Part shown: piece by piece, positions 30,586 through 39,934 of the stretch
Numbering within the stretch: position 1 is the first letter of the stretch
Layout of the letters: each line of letters starts with the position of its first letter
Origin: Bacteroidales bacterium
GTDB lineage: Bacteria > Bacteroidota > Bacteroidia > Bacteroidales > ML635J-15
Assembly (NCBI GenBank): GCA_016937855.1
Contig: JAFGVU010000045.1
Coordinates: 1-64,000, forward strand
DNA: 64,000 bases
Direction of reading: 5' to 3'
Position numbers and translations under genes: made by a program
The notes under the pieces: model-generated
The model's input: the letters and a program-made list of their open reading frames with translations, nothing else
Told to the model about the DNA's origin: nothing
Databases searched by the model: none

Positions 30586-31024
30586 CTTCTGAAAAATTTA
30601 TCACTTCAATTCCGGCACGCCTAAGCAAATCTAAACCTTCGGTGTTGTGATACTCGTTTAAGTACACAACTCGTTCCACTCCTGCCTGAATAATTAGTTT
30701 TGCACATTCAATACATGGCGATGTTGTAACATAAAGAGTTGCACCGCAAGAATTGTTGCCAGATTTTGCCACTTTCGTAATAGCATTTGCTTCGGCATGC
30801 AAAACATAAGGTTTTGTCTTAAAATCGACATCCTCACATTCATTTTCAAATCCGGCTGGGGTTCCATTATAGCCATCCGAAATTATCATTCGATCTTTTA
30901 CAATTAGCGCACCGACCTGACGACGTTTGCAATAAGAATTTTTAGACCAAATCGAAGCCATCTCTAGATAGTGTTTATCAAACTGCTTTTGCTTTTCTTC
31001 CGATTTTTTGATACTCATAACCAT
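30578..31024 (-). CDS. dCMP deaminase family protein
   Basis: HAEANAI and TSPCIECAKLI zinc motifs. Confidence 0.93.
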   Translation of the reverse strand: MVMSIKKSEEKQKQFDKHYLEMASIWSKNSYCKRRQVGALIVKDRMIISDGYNGTPAGFENECEDVDFKTKPYVLHAEANAITKVAKSGNNSCGATLYVTTSPCIECAKLIIQAGVERVVYLNEYHNTEGLDLLRRAGIEVINFSEDE

Positions 31025-31033
31025 AATATTAAT

Positions 31034-31056
31034 AAAAAAACCCCTCTTAAGAGGGG
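31034..31056 (-). terminator. Intrinsic terminator downstream of tRNA-Leu
   Basis: Minus strand CCCCTCTTAAGAGGGG followed by T7. Confidence 0.8.
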
Positions 31057-31059
31057 GTG

Positions 31060-31142
31060 TACCCGGGGCCGGGGTCGAACCGGCACTCCAAAAAGGAACT
31101 GGTGTTTGAGACCAGCGCGTCTACCAATTCCGCCACCCGGGC
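31060..31142 (-). tRNA. tRNA-Leu, anticodon CAA
   Basis: Minus strand GCCCGGGTGGCGGAATTGGTAGACGCGCTGGTCTCAAACACCAG...GCCGGTTCGACCCCGGCCCCGGGTA folds as a tRNA with variable arm; no encoded CCA. Confidence 0.95.
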
Positions 31143-31273
31143 TCTTTTGTGCTGCAAAGATAATATTTTTTTTAATGCACAAGATTTTTTTTCAAATTTT
31201 GTGATTATTGAGCATTCGATATGTCTAAATTGTTTATTTTTGAACTTATTGTTAAAATAATAAATTCTATGCA

Positions 31274-32722
31274 ATGAAAAAAGCTAAAACTATTTCTTTA
31301 ATAACACTCGTTCTGCTAAGGTTAACATGCTACCCTCAACAATTCTCAGTTTCTGTAAACAACGGCTATGGTTCAGGATTGTACGAGCAAGGTGAAACTG
31401 TTTATGTTTTTTCTCGCGAAACAGCAGAAAACGAAATTTTTGTGGAATGGGAAATTGGTACTCCTCTGGAATTCATTAACGATGAGGGCGAATGGCGTTT
31501 TTCATTTGTTATGCCGCCTGAAGATATTACAATTACTGCTGTTTTTGATGAATTACCCGAAGACTTTGTGGTTTATGAAGAAATTCAAGGAGTAAACATT
31601 TTAAAACCAGTGTTTTCTGCGATAGTGGAAGAGTCTAAAGGCACAGTTTTTCTTTTTCATGGTACAGGTGGGAGTGCAGCAGGTTGGATTGGAATAAATA
31701 AAGATCAAAATTACACTTTGCTAAAGGATTTGTTTTATAACGGGTATTCTGTTATTGTTACCGAATGTGAAGAGTCAACTTTGGGAACAGATACTAATGG
31801 CGATGGCAAAATCCGTTGGTTTACTTTCCCTATTGACACAGTAAATAATGTCGATTATGCCAATATTAAGGCAATAATTGATACTTTTGATAATCGCGGA
31901 CTAATTGACAGAAATAAACTTTTCTCAATTGGTATGTCGGCAGGTGGAGCATATTCAACTGCATTTTCTGTAGCTTTCTCGAGTATTGCATCTGTTACTT
32001 ATTGTGCCTCAGGACAAGCAGCTGTAATTGAGGCTACAAATTCGCCAATTCTGTTTTGCATGATGCCTAATGATGAAGTAATTGGGCAAGAAGGAAACGA
32101 CGATGCCGTAACAAATTATAACATTCTTCTCGACAGAGAGATTTGCACCGGTTATTTTATGAATTATGCATTTCCTGTTTATCCCCAATACTTTATGAGA
32201 GTTGGACTATCTCAATCAGAATCCGAAGCTGTATGTAACGAACTTAATACAAATGGATTTTTAGATTTAGATAATTTTTTAACAGGAACCGACATAGATA
32301 TTCAATCACATATACAATCAAATCCGCAATTATGGACTGGTTTTAATGCACTAACAGGCTTGCAAAAAGTGGCTGTTGCTAATTTAGTCGGTGTTGCTTA
32401 CGGCTCTCATAATTTTTACTCAAATCATAATAAAAGAACAATTGACTTTTTTGATAATCTTTGCGAAACTCCGGTTTTTAATAATGAATTTATTGCAAAT
32501 AATAATTTTGTTAAAATATATCCAAATCCCGCCTCAAATCTAATTTTTATAGATACTGACTTAATCGATTATGAAATCCAAATAATCAACCTAAGTGGAC
32601 AAGTTTTATTATCGGATAGGAATACTAGAAAAATAAATATTTCTGGATTTGCTGAAGGAGTGTATTTGGTGAGAATCAAATCGAGAGAAAGAGTTGAAAC
32701 AATTCGGTTATTGGTTTTATAG
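31274..32722 (+). CDS. Secreted alpha/beta-hydrolase-like protein with T9SS type A sorting domain
   Basis: FLFHGTGGSAAGW, GMSAGGAYS nucleophile elbow; C-terminal IYPNPASNLIFIDTDLID...EGVYLVRI. Confidence 0.85.
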   Translation: MKKAKTISLITLVLLRLTCYPQQFSVSVNNGYGSGLYEQGETVYVFSRETAENEIFVEWEIGTPLEFINDEGEWRFSFVMPPEDITITAVFDELPEDFVVYEEIQGVNILKPVFSAIVEESKGTVFLFHGTGGSAAGWIGINKDQNYTLLKDLFYNGYSVIVTECEESTLGTDTNGDGKIRWFTFPIDTVNNVDYANIKAIIDTFDNRGLIDRNKLFSIGMSAGGAYSTAFSVAFSSIASVTYCASGQAAVIEATNSPILFCMMPNDEVIGQEGNDDAVTNYNILLDREICTGYFMNYAFPVYPQYFMRVGLSQSESEAVCNELNTNGFLDLDNFLTGTDIDIQSHIQSNPQLWTGFNALTGLQKVAVANLVGVAYGSHNFYSNHNKRTIDFFDNLCETPVFNNEFIANNNFVKIYPNPASNLIFIDTDLIDYEIQIINLSGQVLLSDRNTRKINISGFAEGVYLVRIKSRERVETIRLLVL

Positions 32723-32776
32723 AAATAAATGAGTTTTGAAATAGAATAAAGAAATTAACAATTATAAGTTATCATT

Positions 32777-34192
32777 ATGAAAAACAAGTTAAACATTTTA
32801 ATATTAATATTTTTTGCAATTGCTCTCAATCTTTCTGCTCAACTTGATTACACAAATATGGATAATTGGGCATTTCATCCTGACAAGCCTGGAACAATGA
32901 TGGCTAATTATAATACAAATATTGTGGTGGTCAACGAGTTTATGGAGATCGACAGTATTATATTCAATATTAATAATTCTATGACCAATACAGGCATTGA
33001 TGTTTTTTTTGTTCATCCAACTGTGCTAGACGGAACTTTTACCACACGCCGAAATACTGAATTACACGAGCAACCAGAGTTCTATGTTCTTGCCACAATT
33101 GTCGGTCAAGCAGGTTTGCTTTGTAAATTCGGAAGAATGTTTGCTCCAAGGTATCGGCAATCAACTCCATTAACTTATTTTGGAGTAAACGATGAGATCC
33201 AAGCCGAAGTTATCGGAGAAACCGTTAAAGACATTAAAGCGGCATTTTTGCATTATCTCGAAAATCATAATAACGGGAATAAAATAATTCTTGCTGCTCA
33301 TTCTCAAGGTGCATATATAACTGCATTGATGCTAAGGAATTTAGCGGATAGTAATCCTGAAATAAAAGATAAAATAATAATCGCAGCTTTAGGTGGTATG
33401 TGGCAAATTTTTGCCGAAAAATATGATTTCACAGGCGGATGGATGGAGAATATTGAATTGTGTACTGAAAATAATCAGTGTGGTTGTATTTTAACGTGGC
33501 GATGTTTTAAAGAAGGGCAAACTATTGACATTGCAAATAGTCCAAAGATAAGTGCAAACCAAAATCTTGTTGATGAAAATTATTTGTATAGAACATATAA
33601 TGAAACAAATGACTGGGGTTTGCATGATTTTCTTTATTATTCAGAAGAAACGAATCCGTTGAGATATTACATTTTGCCATCAAGTCAAACTCCCTTTGCT
33701 GGAACAGCAGGTTTTGTTGCATACGATAGTTTATATAACATCAGACTCGACAGACAAGCAGACGATCGTGTTGGTTTTATGCTAGATTTTAATCCAAAAC
33801 CCAACGATTTAAGAGAAGACGATTTAATTGGAGAAGAAGAACACGATTTATATGATATGTGGGGATATCATCGCAAAGACTATAATATATATGTGTGGGC
33901 TTTAATGCAACAAATTGAACAACGAATTGATAATTGTAATCCTACCAAAATTTCTGATTTTGAAAAAGCAAGAAAGTCTTTTATAATATACCCAAATCCA
34001 GCAACAAATCAAGTTTTTATAGATACAGATTTAATAGATTATGAAATTCAGATAATCAACCTAAGTGGACAAATTTTATTATCGGATAGGAATACTAGAA
34101 AAATAAACATTTCAGGACTTGCAGAAGGAGTGTATTTGGTGAGAATCAAATCGAGAGAAAGAGTAGAAACAATTCGGTTATTGGTTTTATAG
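32777..34192 (+). CDS. DUF3089-like secreted hydrolase with T9SS type A sorting domain
   Basis: DVFFVHPTVLDG, ILAAHSQGAYIT; C-terminal IYPNPATNQVFIDTDLIDYEIQIINLSGQ. Confidence 0.85.
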   Translation: MKNKLNILILIFFAIALNLSAQLDYTNMDNWAFHPDKPGTMMANYNTNIVVVNEFMEIDSIIFNINNSMTNTGIDVFFVHPTVLDGTFTTRRNTELHEQPEFYVLATIVGQAGLLCKFGRMFAPRYRQSTPLTYFGVNDEIQAEVIGETVKDIKAAFLHYLENHNNGNKIILAAHSQGAYITALMLRNLADSNPEIKDKIIIAALGGMWQIFAEKYDFTGGWMENIELCTENNQCGCILTWRCFKEGQTIDIANSPKISANQNLVDENYLYRTYNETNDWGLHDFLYYSEETNPLRYYILPSSQTPFAGTAGFVAYDSLYNIRLDRQADDRVGFMLDFNPKPNDLREDDLIGEEEHDLYDMWGYHRKDYNIYVWALMQQIEQRIDNCNPTKISDFEKARKSFIIYPNPATNQVFIDTDLIDYEIQIINLSGQILLSDRNTRKINISGLAEGVYLVRIKSRERVETIRLLVL

Positions 34193-34412
34193 AAAATAGA
34201 GAGTATTTATAGTGGCTGGTGAAACGGGGACTTCGAGACAATTTTTTAACAGTGGGACTACGGTTAGTAGCCTGCGGCTACACCTCCGTCCCACTGATAA
34301 AAAATCCCTCAGCCCCCTTACATTTGTGCTCCAAGGTGGCTGAGGTATTTTCGGAGTTTACGGAGAAAATTGTCTCGAAGCCACCGATATTTACAAAAAA
34401 TACTCTATTTTT
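34193..34412. repeat. ~220 bp cruciform / MITE-like element with terminal inverted repeats and two internal hairpins
   Basis: AAAATAGAGAGTATTTATAGTGG..CTTCGAGACAATTTT versus inverted GAAAATTGTCTCGAAGCCACCGATATTTACAAAAAATACTCTATTTTT; internal CAGTGGGAC..GTCCCACTG, AGTAGCCtgcGGCTAC and CCTCAGCC..GGCTGAGG. Confidence 0.75.
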
Positions 34413-34453
34413 AAGTTTTCAAAAACCAAGTAGTTGCCTCTAAATTTTAGAAA

Positions 34454-34924
34454 ATGAAAATGACCACAATAAAAAACATCCTCATTAGCCTCGTACTCCT
34501 ACTAATTACCTCCACTTGCTTAGCCCAAAGCAATATCTATCTCGAGATAGCCGGAACCGGAGGTTTAGGGTCAATTAATTACGAAAAAGTGTTTAAACCT
34601 GAAAAAGATTTGAGCTATTCTCTTAGAACTGGATTTAGCATTGCCCCAATTGATAAAAATAATGGTGTTGCACTAATATTCCCTGTGATGTTTAATGGTA
34701 TTTACGGGCAAAATAAACATAAACTAGAGTTTGGTCTTGGTCAAAGTTTTACATTATCAACCAAAGGCAGTTTTTTTATTATGGGAGTTTCAAATCTTGG
34801 ATACAGACTTGAGCCGGATGATAAAAACTACTTTTTTCGATTATCATATACTCCAATTATTTCATATTTAATAGATTTTCAATGGCAACATTGGGCAGGT
34901 ATAAGCATAGGATATAAACTTTAA
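34454..34924 (+). CDS. Hypothetical secreted / outer-membrane-like protein
   Basis: 156 aa with signal peptide (ILISLVLLLITSTCLAQ) and beta-strand-rich body. Confidence 0.7.
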   Translation: MKMTTIKNILISLVLLLITSTCLAQSNIYLEIAGTGGLGSINYEKVFKPEKDLSYSLRTGFSIAPIDKNNGVALIFPVMFNGIYGQNKHKLEFGLGQSFTLSTKGSFFIMGVSNLGYRLEPDDKNYFFRLSYTPIISYLIDFQWQHWAGISIGYKL

Positions 34925-34934
34925 ACTTAGCAAA

Positions 34935-35699
34935 ATGAAAAAATCAACAACATACTTCACTCTTATAATGCTTGTTCTATTTGTAAGCTGTAATAAATAT
35001 GAAATTTTTGATGGAGATAATTTCTACAACGAAGGATTTGAAAATTATACAAGTTATAATGATTTAATGTCCGATGAGAGAAATTATTTCAGCCAGATTA
35101 CTTATCCCGAAAACTACATTGCTCCTGATAGTATTATCAAACACAGCGGAAATCAGTCGATGAAATTTTTCGGAGTTGGCACAAAAAACGATTTTCTATG
35201 TAAGTGCTCATATTCACATCGCTATTTGGCATTTTGGGAAGGAGAAACAATTGTAGTTTCTGCATGGTATTACATCGATTCGGACGAAGACTTACCATGG
35301 TTGTTTATTATGGATTTAGAAGAAAGAACTAATATTGGCGCAGGTCCCGGTATTCGACCATATATTTCAAAAAATAATTCTTTCGGAATAAATTTCAAGT
35401 ACAATCAGCCTAATGTCGAGCAAGATGTTGACAATCAGGTTACTATTCCTCGAAAACAATGGTTTAAACTTAGCATGGAAGTATATCTTTCACAAAAAAA
35501 GAACGGATGGATAAATCTTTATCAGAACGATACTTTAGTTTTAAATTTAGTGGATGTACAAACTTTACCCACCGACATTTTGTATTTTCAGCAAGGTACA
35601 AAAGGGATGTACAATTCTGCAGAATTTGGGATAACTGCTAATCCAACAGAAGTTGATCTAACTTTATATGTTGACGACATTGAGGTTTATGTGAAGTAA
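34935..35699 (+). CDS. Lipoprotein, LamG/polysaccharide-lyase-like jelly-roll candidate
   Basis: Lipobox LFVSC; ..SAWYYIDSD.., KQWFKLSMEVYL.., LYVDDIEVYVK. Confidence 0.65.
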   Translation: MKKSTTYFTLIMLVLFVSCNKYEIFDGDNFYNEGFENYTSYNDLMSDERNYFSQITYPENYIAPDSIIKHSGNQSMKFFGVGTKNDFLCKCSYSHRYLAFWEGETIVVSAWYYIDSDEDLPWLFIMDLEERTNIGAGPGIRPYISKNNSFGINFKYNQPNVEQDVDNQVTIPRKQWFKLSMEVYLSQKKNGWINLYQNDTLVLNLVDVQTLPTDILYFQQGTKGMYNSAEFGITANPTEVDLTLYVDDIEVYVK

Positions 35700-35781
35700 T
35701 GATGAGCAATTCAAACAAAGTATATTTTTTATTCTCAAAACAATACCATATAAAGACTGATAGAGCGAAGAAAACATTTTA

Positions 35782-35831
35782 GCATTAACATATTAACCTA
35801 AGTCATAATATCATTTTTGCGTTTGTAATCG
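35782..35831 (+). repeat. Dispersed intergenic repeat copy A (gcattaacatattaacctaagtcataatatcatttttgcgtttgtaatcg)
   Basis: Close match to 49134-49182. Confidence 0.55.
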
Positions 35832-35884
35832 GGGGGGCTATGCTTGATTATGCCCGAATAATTGCAATTTGATTGATTTTTCCG

Positions 35885-35892
35885 TATTTTTG
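35885..35892 (+). promoter_or_regulatory. TATTTTTG -7 element upstream of rlmN
   Basis: TAnnTTTG with TTG about 20 bp upstream (35862). Confidence 0.5.
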
Positions 35893-35923
35893 CCCACAGG
35901 AATTAAAACCGCCATTTAAGTTT

Positions 35924-36961
35924 ATGAATAAAAAGTGTATCAGGGATTTAAGCATCGAAGATTTAACCAGTTTTTGCAAGGATAGCGGACAAAGACCATT
36001 TAGGGTTCGTCAAATTTTGTATTGGTTGTGGCGCAAAGGGGTAAGTGATTTCGATCAAATGTCTGATATTTCAAAAGAATTTAGAGTAACACTCGAGAAC
36101 AATTTCTATTTTGACAATATCAAAGTTGACTCAATTTCTCGTTCATCCGACAAAACAACAAAGTTTTTATTTAGCTCGACAGACAACAAATATTTTGAAG
36201 GAGTATTGATTCCTGATAAAGACAGGGTTACAGCATGCATATCAACACAAGCCGGATGTGCCCTAAACTGTGCATTTTGTTCAACCGGCAAAATGGGTTT
36301 TATACGAAACCTTAGCGTAGGGGAAATTTTTGGTCAGGTTTTTGAATTAAACCAAAACTGTAAAAAAGATTTTGGCAGATATTTAACGAATATTGTTATT
36401 ATGGGGATGGGAGAGCCACTATTAAATTACGAAAACACAATTAAAGCCATTGAACATGTAACAAACAACGATGGTTTAGGCTTTTCTCCTCAACGAATAA
36501 CATTGTCAACAGCAGGCATAGCGCCAAAAATCAAAAACCTAGCTGACGACAATATAAAATTTAATCTATCTATTTCGTTACACTCTGCCGACAACAAAAT
36601 ACGAAGTAGCATTATGCCGATAAATAAAAAATATGATCTCGAAACTCTAAGTACAGCACTAAGTTATTTCTACAACAAAACTGGCAAAAGAATAACTTAC
36701 GAGTATCTTTTGCTAGAAGGAATAAATAACAGTTTAGAGGATGCAGAAAAACTTGCCAAATTTACTAAAATTTCTCCATGTAAAATCAATTTAATTGAAT
36801 ATAATCCTAGCGATTCTGACATATTTTCACCTTCGAATAAGCAAAAACAACAATCATTTATTGATTTTTTAGAATCCAAAAATCTTGTCGTAACTCTTAG
36901 AAAGTCGAAAGGACAAGACATTAACGCTGCCTGTGGTCAATTGGCAAATAAAAAACAATAA
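35924..36961 (+). CDS. rlmN: 23S rRNA (adenine(2503)-C(2))-methyltransferase
   Basis: Radical SAM CALNCAFCSTGKMGF; MGMGEPLLNYENT. Start moved from the ORF-track 35873 to ATG 35924. Confidence 0.95.
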   Translation: MNKKCIRDLSIEDLTSFCKDSGQRPFRVRQILYWLWRKGVSDFDQMSDISKEFRVTLENNFYFDNIKVDSISRSSDKTTKFLFSSTDNKYFEGVLIPDKDRVTACISTQAGCALNCAFCSTGKMGFIRNLSVGEIFGQVFELNQNCKKDFGRYLTNIVIMGMGEPLLNYENTIKAIEHVTNNDGLGFSPQRITLSTAGIAPKIKNLADDNIKFNLSISLHSADNKIRSSIMPINKKYDLETLSTALSYFYNKTGKRITYEYLLLEGINNSLEDAEKLAKFTKISPCKINLIEYNPSDSDIFSPSNKQKQQSFIDFLESKNLVVTLRKSKGQDINAACGQLANKKQ

Positions 36962-37018
36962 TTTTAGTATGTGAAAAAAAAATTCTATATTAGCAACCTA
37001 TTAAGAAAACAAGATATT

Positions 37019-38581
37019 ATGAAAAAATTAGCATTATTATTTATCGCAGCAATTTTTTGCACAGGGATAGTTTTTTCTCAAGCATCAGCAAGTTTTGGAT
37101 ATGACAGAGATATCATCATGGAAGATATGAATGAGTATGTAAGGCTTATCGGAGCAGACTCCGACGGCTTTTATGCTTTGAGAATGGACGAAAAAGACAA
37201 TTTGAATCTTGAGTTCTTCAACAGTGCAACAATGAATCGTGAGTCAACAAATCAGCTTATTCTGCCTATGGTTGGTGGAATAAACTCTGAGTATGTTGCA
37301 ATGTTTTATCTCGATAGCAAATTAGTTCTTTTTACTCAAGTTGTAAACAATACGATTAAAGAAAAATCACTCTACATCCAACAAGTTAACAAAAGTGGTC
37401 AGATAATGGGTGAACCTAAAATTATTGGAAAACTCACAAATCAAAACATTGGCGTTGATTTCAATGTAGAACTAACACCAAATCAGCAAAACATTTTTGT
37501 TTACTACAGCAGACCTTTCCAAACATACAACGAAGAACCTTTCTTTTTCAAAGTTTATGACGCAGACATGGAAGAAATCTACAACAATACCATCAAACTT
37601 CCTTTAGTGGACGAAGCTTTCACTCTATCTCAAATTGAGATTTCAAATAATGGCAATATTTATATGCTTGCCAAAATTGAACCTGATGCTAGAAGAGCGA
37701 AAAGAATGAAAGAAATTATTTATGACTACAAGCTCTTGGTTTTTGATAATACTACTAAAGTCGTCGAACAATACGAAGTTAAAGGTAAAAAATACATTCT
37801 TGTTGATGCAATTTTTGGATTAGATGACGAAGAAAATGTTGATATTTATGGTTTTCTTGTAAGAAAAGGAAAAACAAATTACGAAGGGATTTTCCACCAA
37901 AAATTAAACACAAAAACCAAAGAGTTTGAAATGCCTTCAAACGCAAAACAAGCCGATTACATGTTCGCTAAAACTGAGACTCCTGATTTTAGATCCGAAA
38001 GACTATTGAAATTCTACGACGAAATGTATAACTATAAATTATTAGATGTACTACATTTATCTAATGGCGGATCTGTTGTAATTGCTGAGCACTACAATCA
38101 TTGGGTTGATTCAATAATTGTCCCCGGAAGCAAAGAAATAATCTATAATGATTATTATTTACACAATGATGTTTTAGTTGCTTATTGTAGTGCAGAAAAC
38201 AATATGGAATGGATGACAAGAATTCCAAAAAGCCAGTATAGTTATGATTATAAAGGAGAATTATTCTCTTCAATTGCTTATACCGCTGTTGGCGAAAAGG
38301 TATTCTTGTTTTATAACGACAACAAAAAGAACATTAAATTATTAGAACAGCAAAATCTAGATGGATTTGAATACAAAAGCATAACGGCTCCCGACCGCAA
38401 AGGAACTGCTGTTGTCGTTTCAATTTTCTCTGATGGAAAAGTGCACGGAACCTCCTTATTCACAAAAAAGAATAAAAAATATAAAATTATTCCTGAACTA
38501 ATGAAAGAGTATAATTACAAATATTATATGTGTACTCAAAACGGAGCCAAAGTTAAATTTGCTTTGTTTACCGGCCAGTAA
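37019..38581 (+). CDS. Hypothetical secreted protein
   Basis: Signal peptide MKKLALLFIAAIFCTGIVFSQ; in-frame upstream GTG extension considered unlikely. Confidence 0.75.
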   Translation: MKKLALLFIAAIFCTGIVFSQASASFGYDRDIIMEDMNEYVRLIGADSDGFYALRMDEKDNLNLEFFNSATMNRESTNQLILPMVGGINSEYVAMFYLDSKLVLFTQVVNNTIKEKSLYIQQVNKSGQIMGEPKIIGKLTNQNIGVDFNVELTPNQQNIFVYYSRPFQTYNEEPFFFKVYDADMEEIYNNTIKLPLVDEAFTLSQIEISNNGNIYMLAKIEPDARRAKRMKEIIYDYKLLVFDNTTKVVEQYEVKGKKYILVDAIFGLDDEENVDIYGFLVRKGKTNYEGIFHQKLNTKTKEFEMPSNAKQADYMFAKTETPDFRSERLLKFYDEMYNYKLLDVLHLSNGGSVVIAEHYNHWVDSIIVPGSKEIIYNDYYLHNDVLVAYCSAENNMEWMTRIPKSQYSYDYKGELFSSIAYTAVGEKVFLFYNDNKKNIKLLEQQNLDGFEYKSITAPDRKGTAVVVSIFSDGKVHGTSLFTKKNKKYKIIPELMKEYNYKYYMCTQNGAKVKFALFTGQ

Positions 38582-38602
38582 ATTATAATCCAGATATAAA
38601 AA

Positions 38603-38628
38603 AACCGACTATCGTCGGTTTTTTTTTG
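38603..38628 (+). terminator. Probably bidirectional terminator between convergent genes
   Basis: ACCGACtatcGTCGGT hairpin with A run upstream and T run downstream. Confidence 0.8.
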
Positions 38629-38658
38629 CTAGTAATTCTCGTGAATATCTAACAGTCT

Positions 38659-39879
38659 TTACATTGCTGCTAAAAGCAAATCTATATCTTTTGAAAATAT
38701 CCCGTGGATAATTCCAATATGCTCATCGGTTAAAATTCCGTTATACAAATAAACTCCTGTTCTAATTCCCGGATTAGACTTAAGATAGTAATTTAAGCCC
38801 CCACAAATTTGCATTTTTTGCAATTCGGAGGCTAGAATATTACTAATCGAATAAGATGCAGTGCGAGAAACCCTCGATGCAATATTAGGTACACAATAGT
38901 GAATTACTCCATGCTTTGTATAAACAGGATTTTTATGAGTTGTTGGCTTTCCTGTTTCAACAATTCCTCCTTGGTCAATACTTATATCAACAATTATTGA
39001 GTTGTTTTTCATCTGTTTAACCATATCCTCAGTAATAATAATCTTAGGTCTTTTGTCTCGAATGCGAAGAGCCCCAACGACAACATCGGCAGTTTTAAGG
39101 GCATTAGCAAGAACTTTTGAATGGATTGTAGATGTATAAACTTTTGTACCCAGATTTTTCTGAAGTTGATCGAGATTAGAAACTGAATTATCAAACACTT
39201 TCACAAGAGCACCCAGCGAGAAGGCTGTTTGTGCAGCATAAGTCCCTGCTGTTCCAGCCCCAATAATTACGACTTCTGTAGGCGAAACACCGGTCAAACC
39301 ACCGAGCATTTCACCTTTTCCCTTATGAATATTGCTAAGATATTCCGAAGCAATTAATATTGATGACCGACCAGCTATCTCACTCATAGATCTCATTATT
39401 GGATTAATTCCATGATTATCTTGAAGTGTATCAAATGCAATTGCTGTAATTCGCTTTTTTATCAAGCTAGTGAAATACTCCTTGTTTTGACAATTTGAAT
39501 GTAAAGAAGTAATAATGATTTGATTACCTGTCAAAAGTTCAATTTCTTCAATTGTAAGAGGCATTACCTTAAGAACAATATCACATTTTGCCACTTCAGG
39601 TTTAGAACTAACTATTTGTGCTCCATAATCAGAAAACTGTCTGTCGGTAAAATTGGCACCAACTCCGGCTCCCTGTTCAATTAGGATTTCAAAACCTTCA
39701 TTGACCAACTGCTCGACCGCCAATGGAGCAAGCGGCACACGATGCTCAAAACCACTATTGTCAGCCAATACGCCAATTTTAAACGATTTTTTCTCTTTCT
39801 TAATCTCAAGCATTTCCTCTTGAGGCATCAAAACAGAACCATGAATAAATGCTCCCGAATTATCAGACGATGCAACCAT
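38659..39879 (-). CDS. ald: Alanine dehydrogenase
   Basis: 406 aa; HRVPLAPLAVEQL, VVIIGAGTAGTYAAQTAFSLGA, VDISIDQGG. Confidence 0.88.
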   Translation of the reverse strand: MVASSDNSGAFIHGSVLMPQEEMLEIKKEKKSFKIGVLADNSGFEHRVPLAPLAVEQLVNEGFEILIEQGAGVGANFTDRQFSDYGAQIVSSKPEVAKCDIVLKVMPLTIEEIELLTGNQIIITSLHSNCQNKEYFTSLIKKRITAIAFDTLQDNHGINPIMRSMSEIAGRSSILIASEYLSNIHKGKGEMLGGLTGVSPTEVVIIGAGTAGTYAAQTAFSLGALVKVFDNSVSNLDQLQKNLGTKVYTSTIHSKVLANALKTADVVVGALRIRDKRPKIIITEDMVKQMKNNSIIVDISIDQGGIVETGKPTTHKNPVYTKHGVIHYCVPNIASRVSRTASYSISNILASELQKMQICGGLNYYLKSNPGIRTGVYLYNGILTDEHIGIIHGIFSKDIDLLLAAM

Positions 39880-39934
39880 AATATTTTTTGTTATAAAGAT
39901 ACGAAATTTATTAAAACCACTTTATGCAAAAACA

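Noticed and set aside
31057-31260. ORFs overlapping the tRNA-Leu locus on both strands (67-77 aa)
   Set aside because: They read through a clear tRNA gene and its terminator; non-coding.
34219-34443. 74-aa plus-strand ORF
   Set aside because: Lies within the cruciform repeat element and has no protein-like features.
35873-35923. N-terminal extension of rlmN (MIFPYFCPQELKPPFKF)
   Set aside because: A TATTTTTG promoter element at 35885-35892 overlaps it; ATG 35924 fits the family start.
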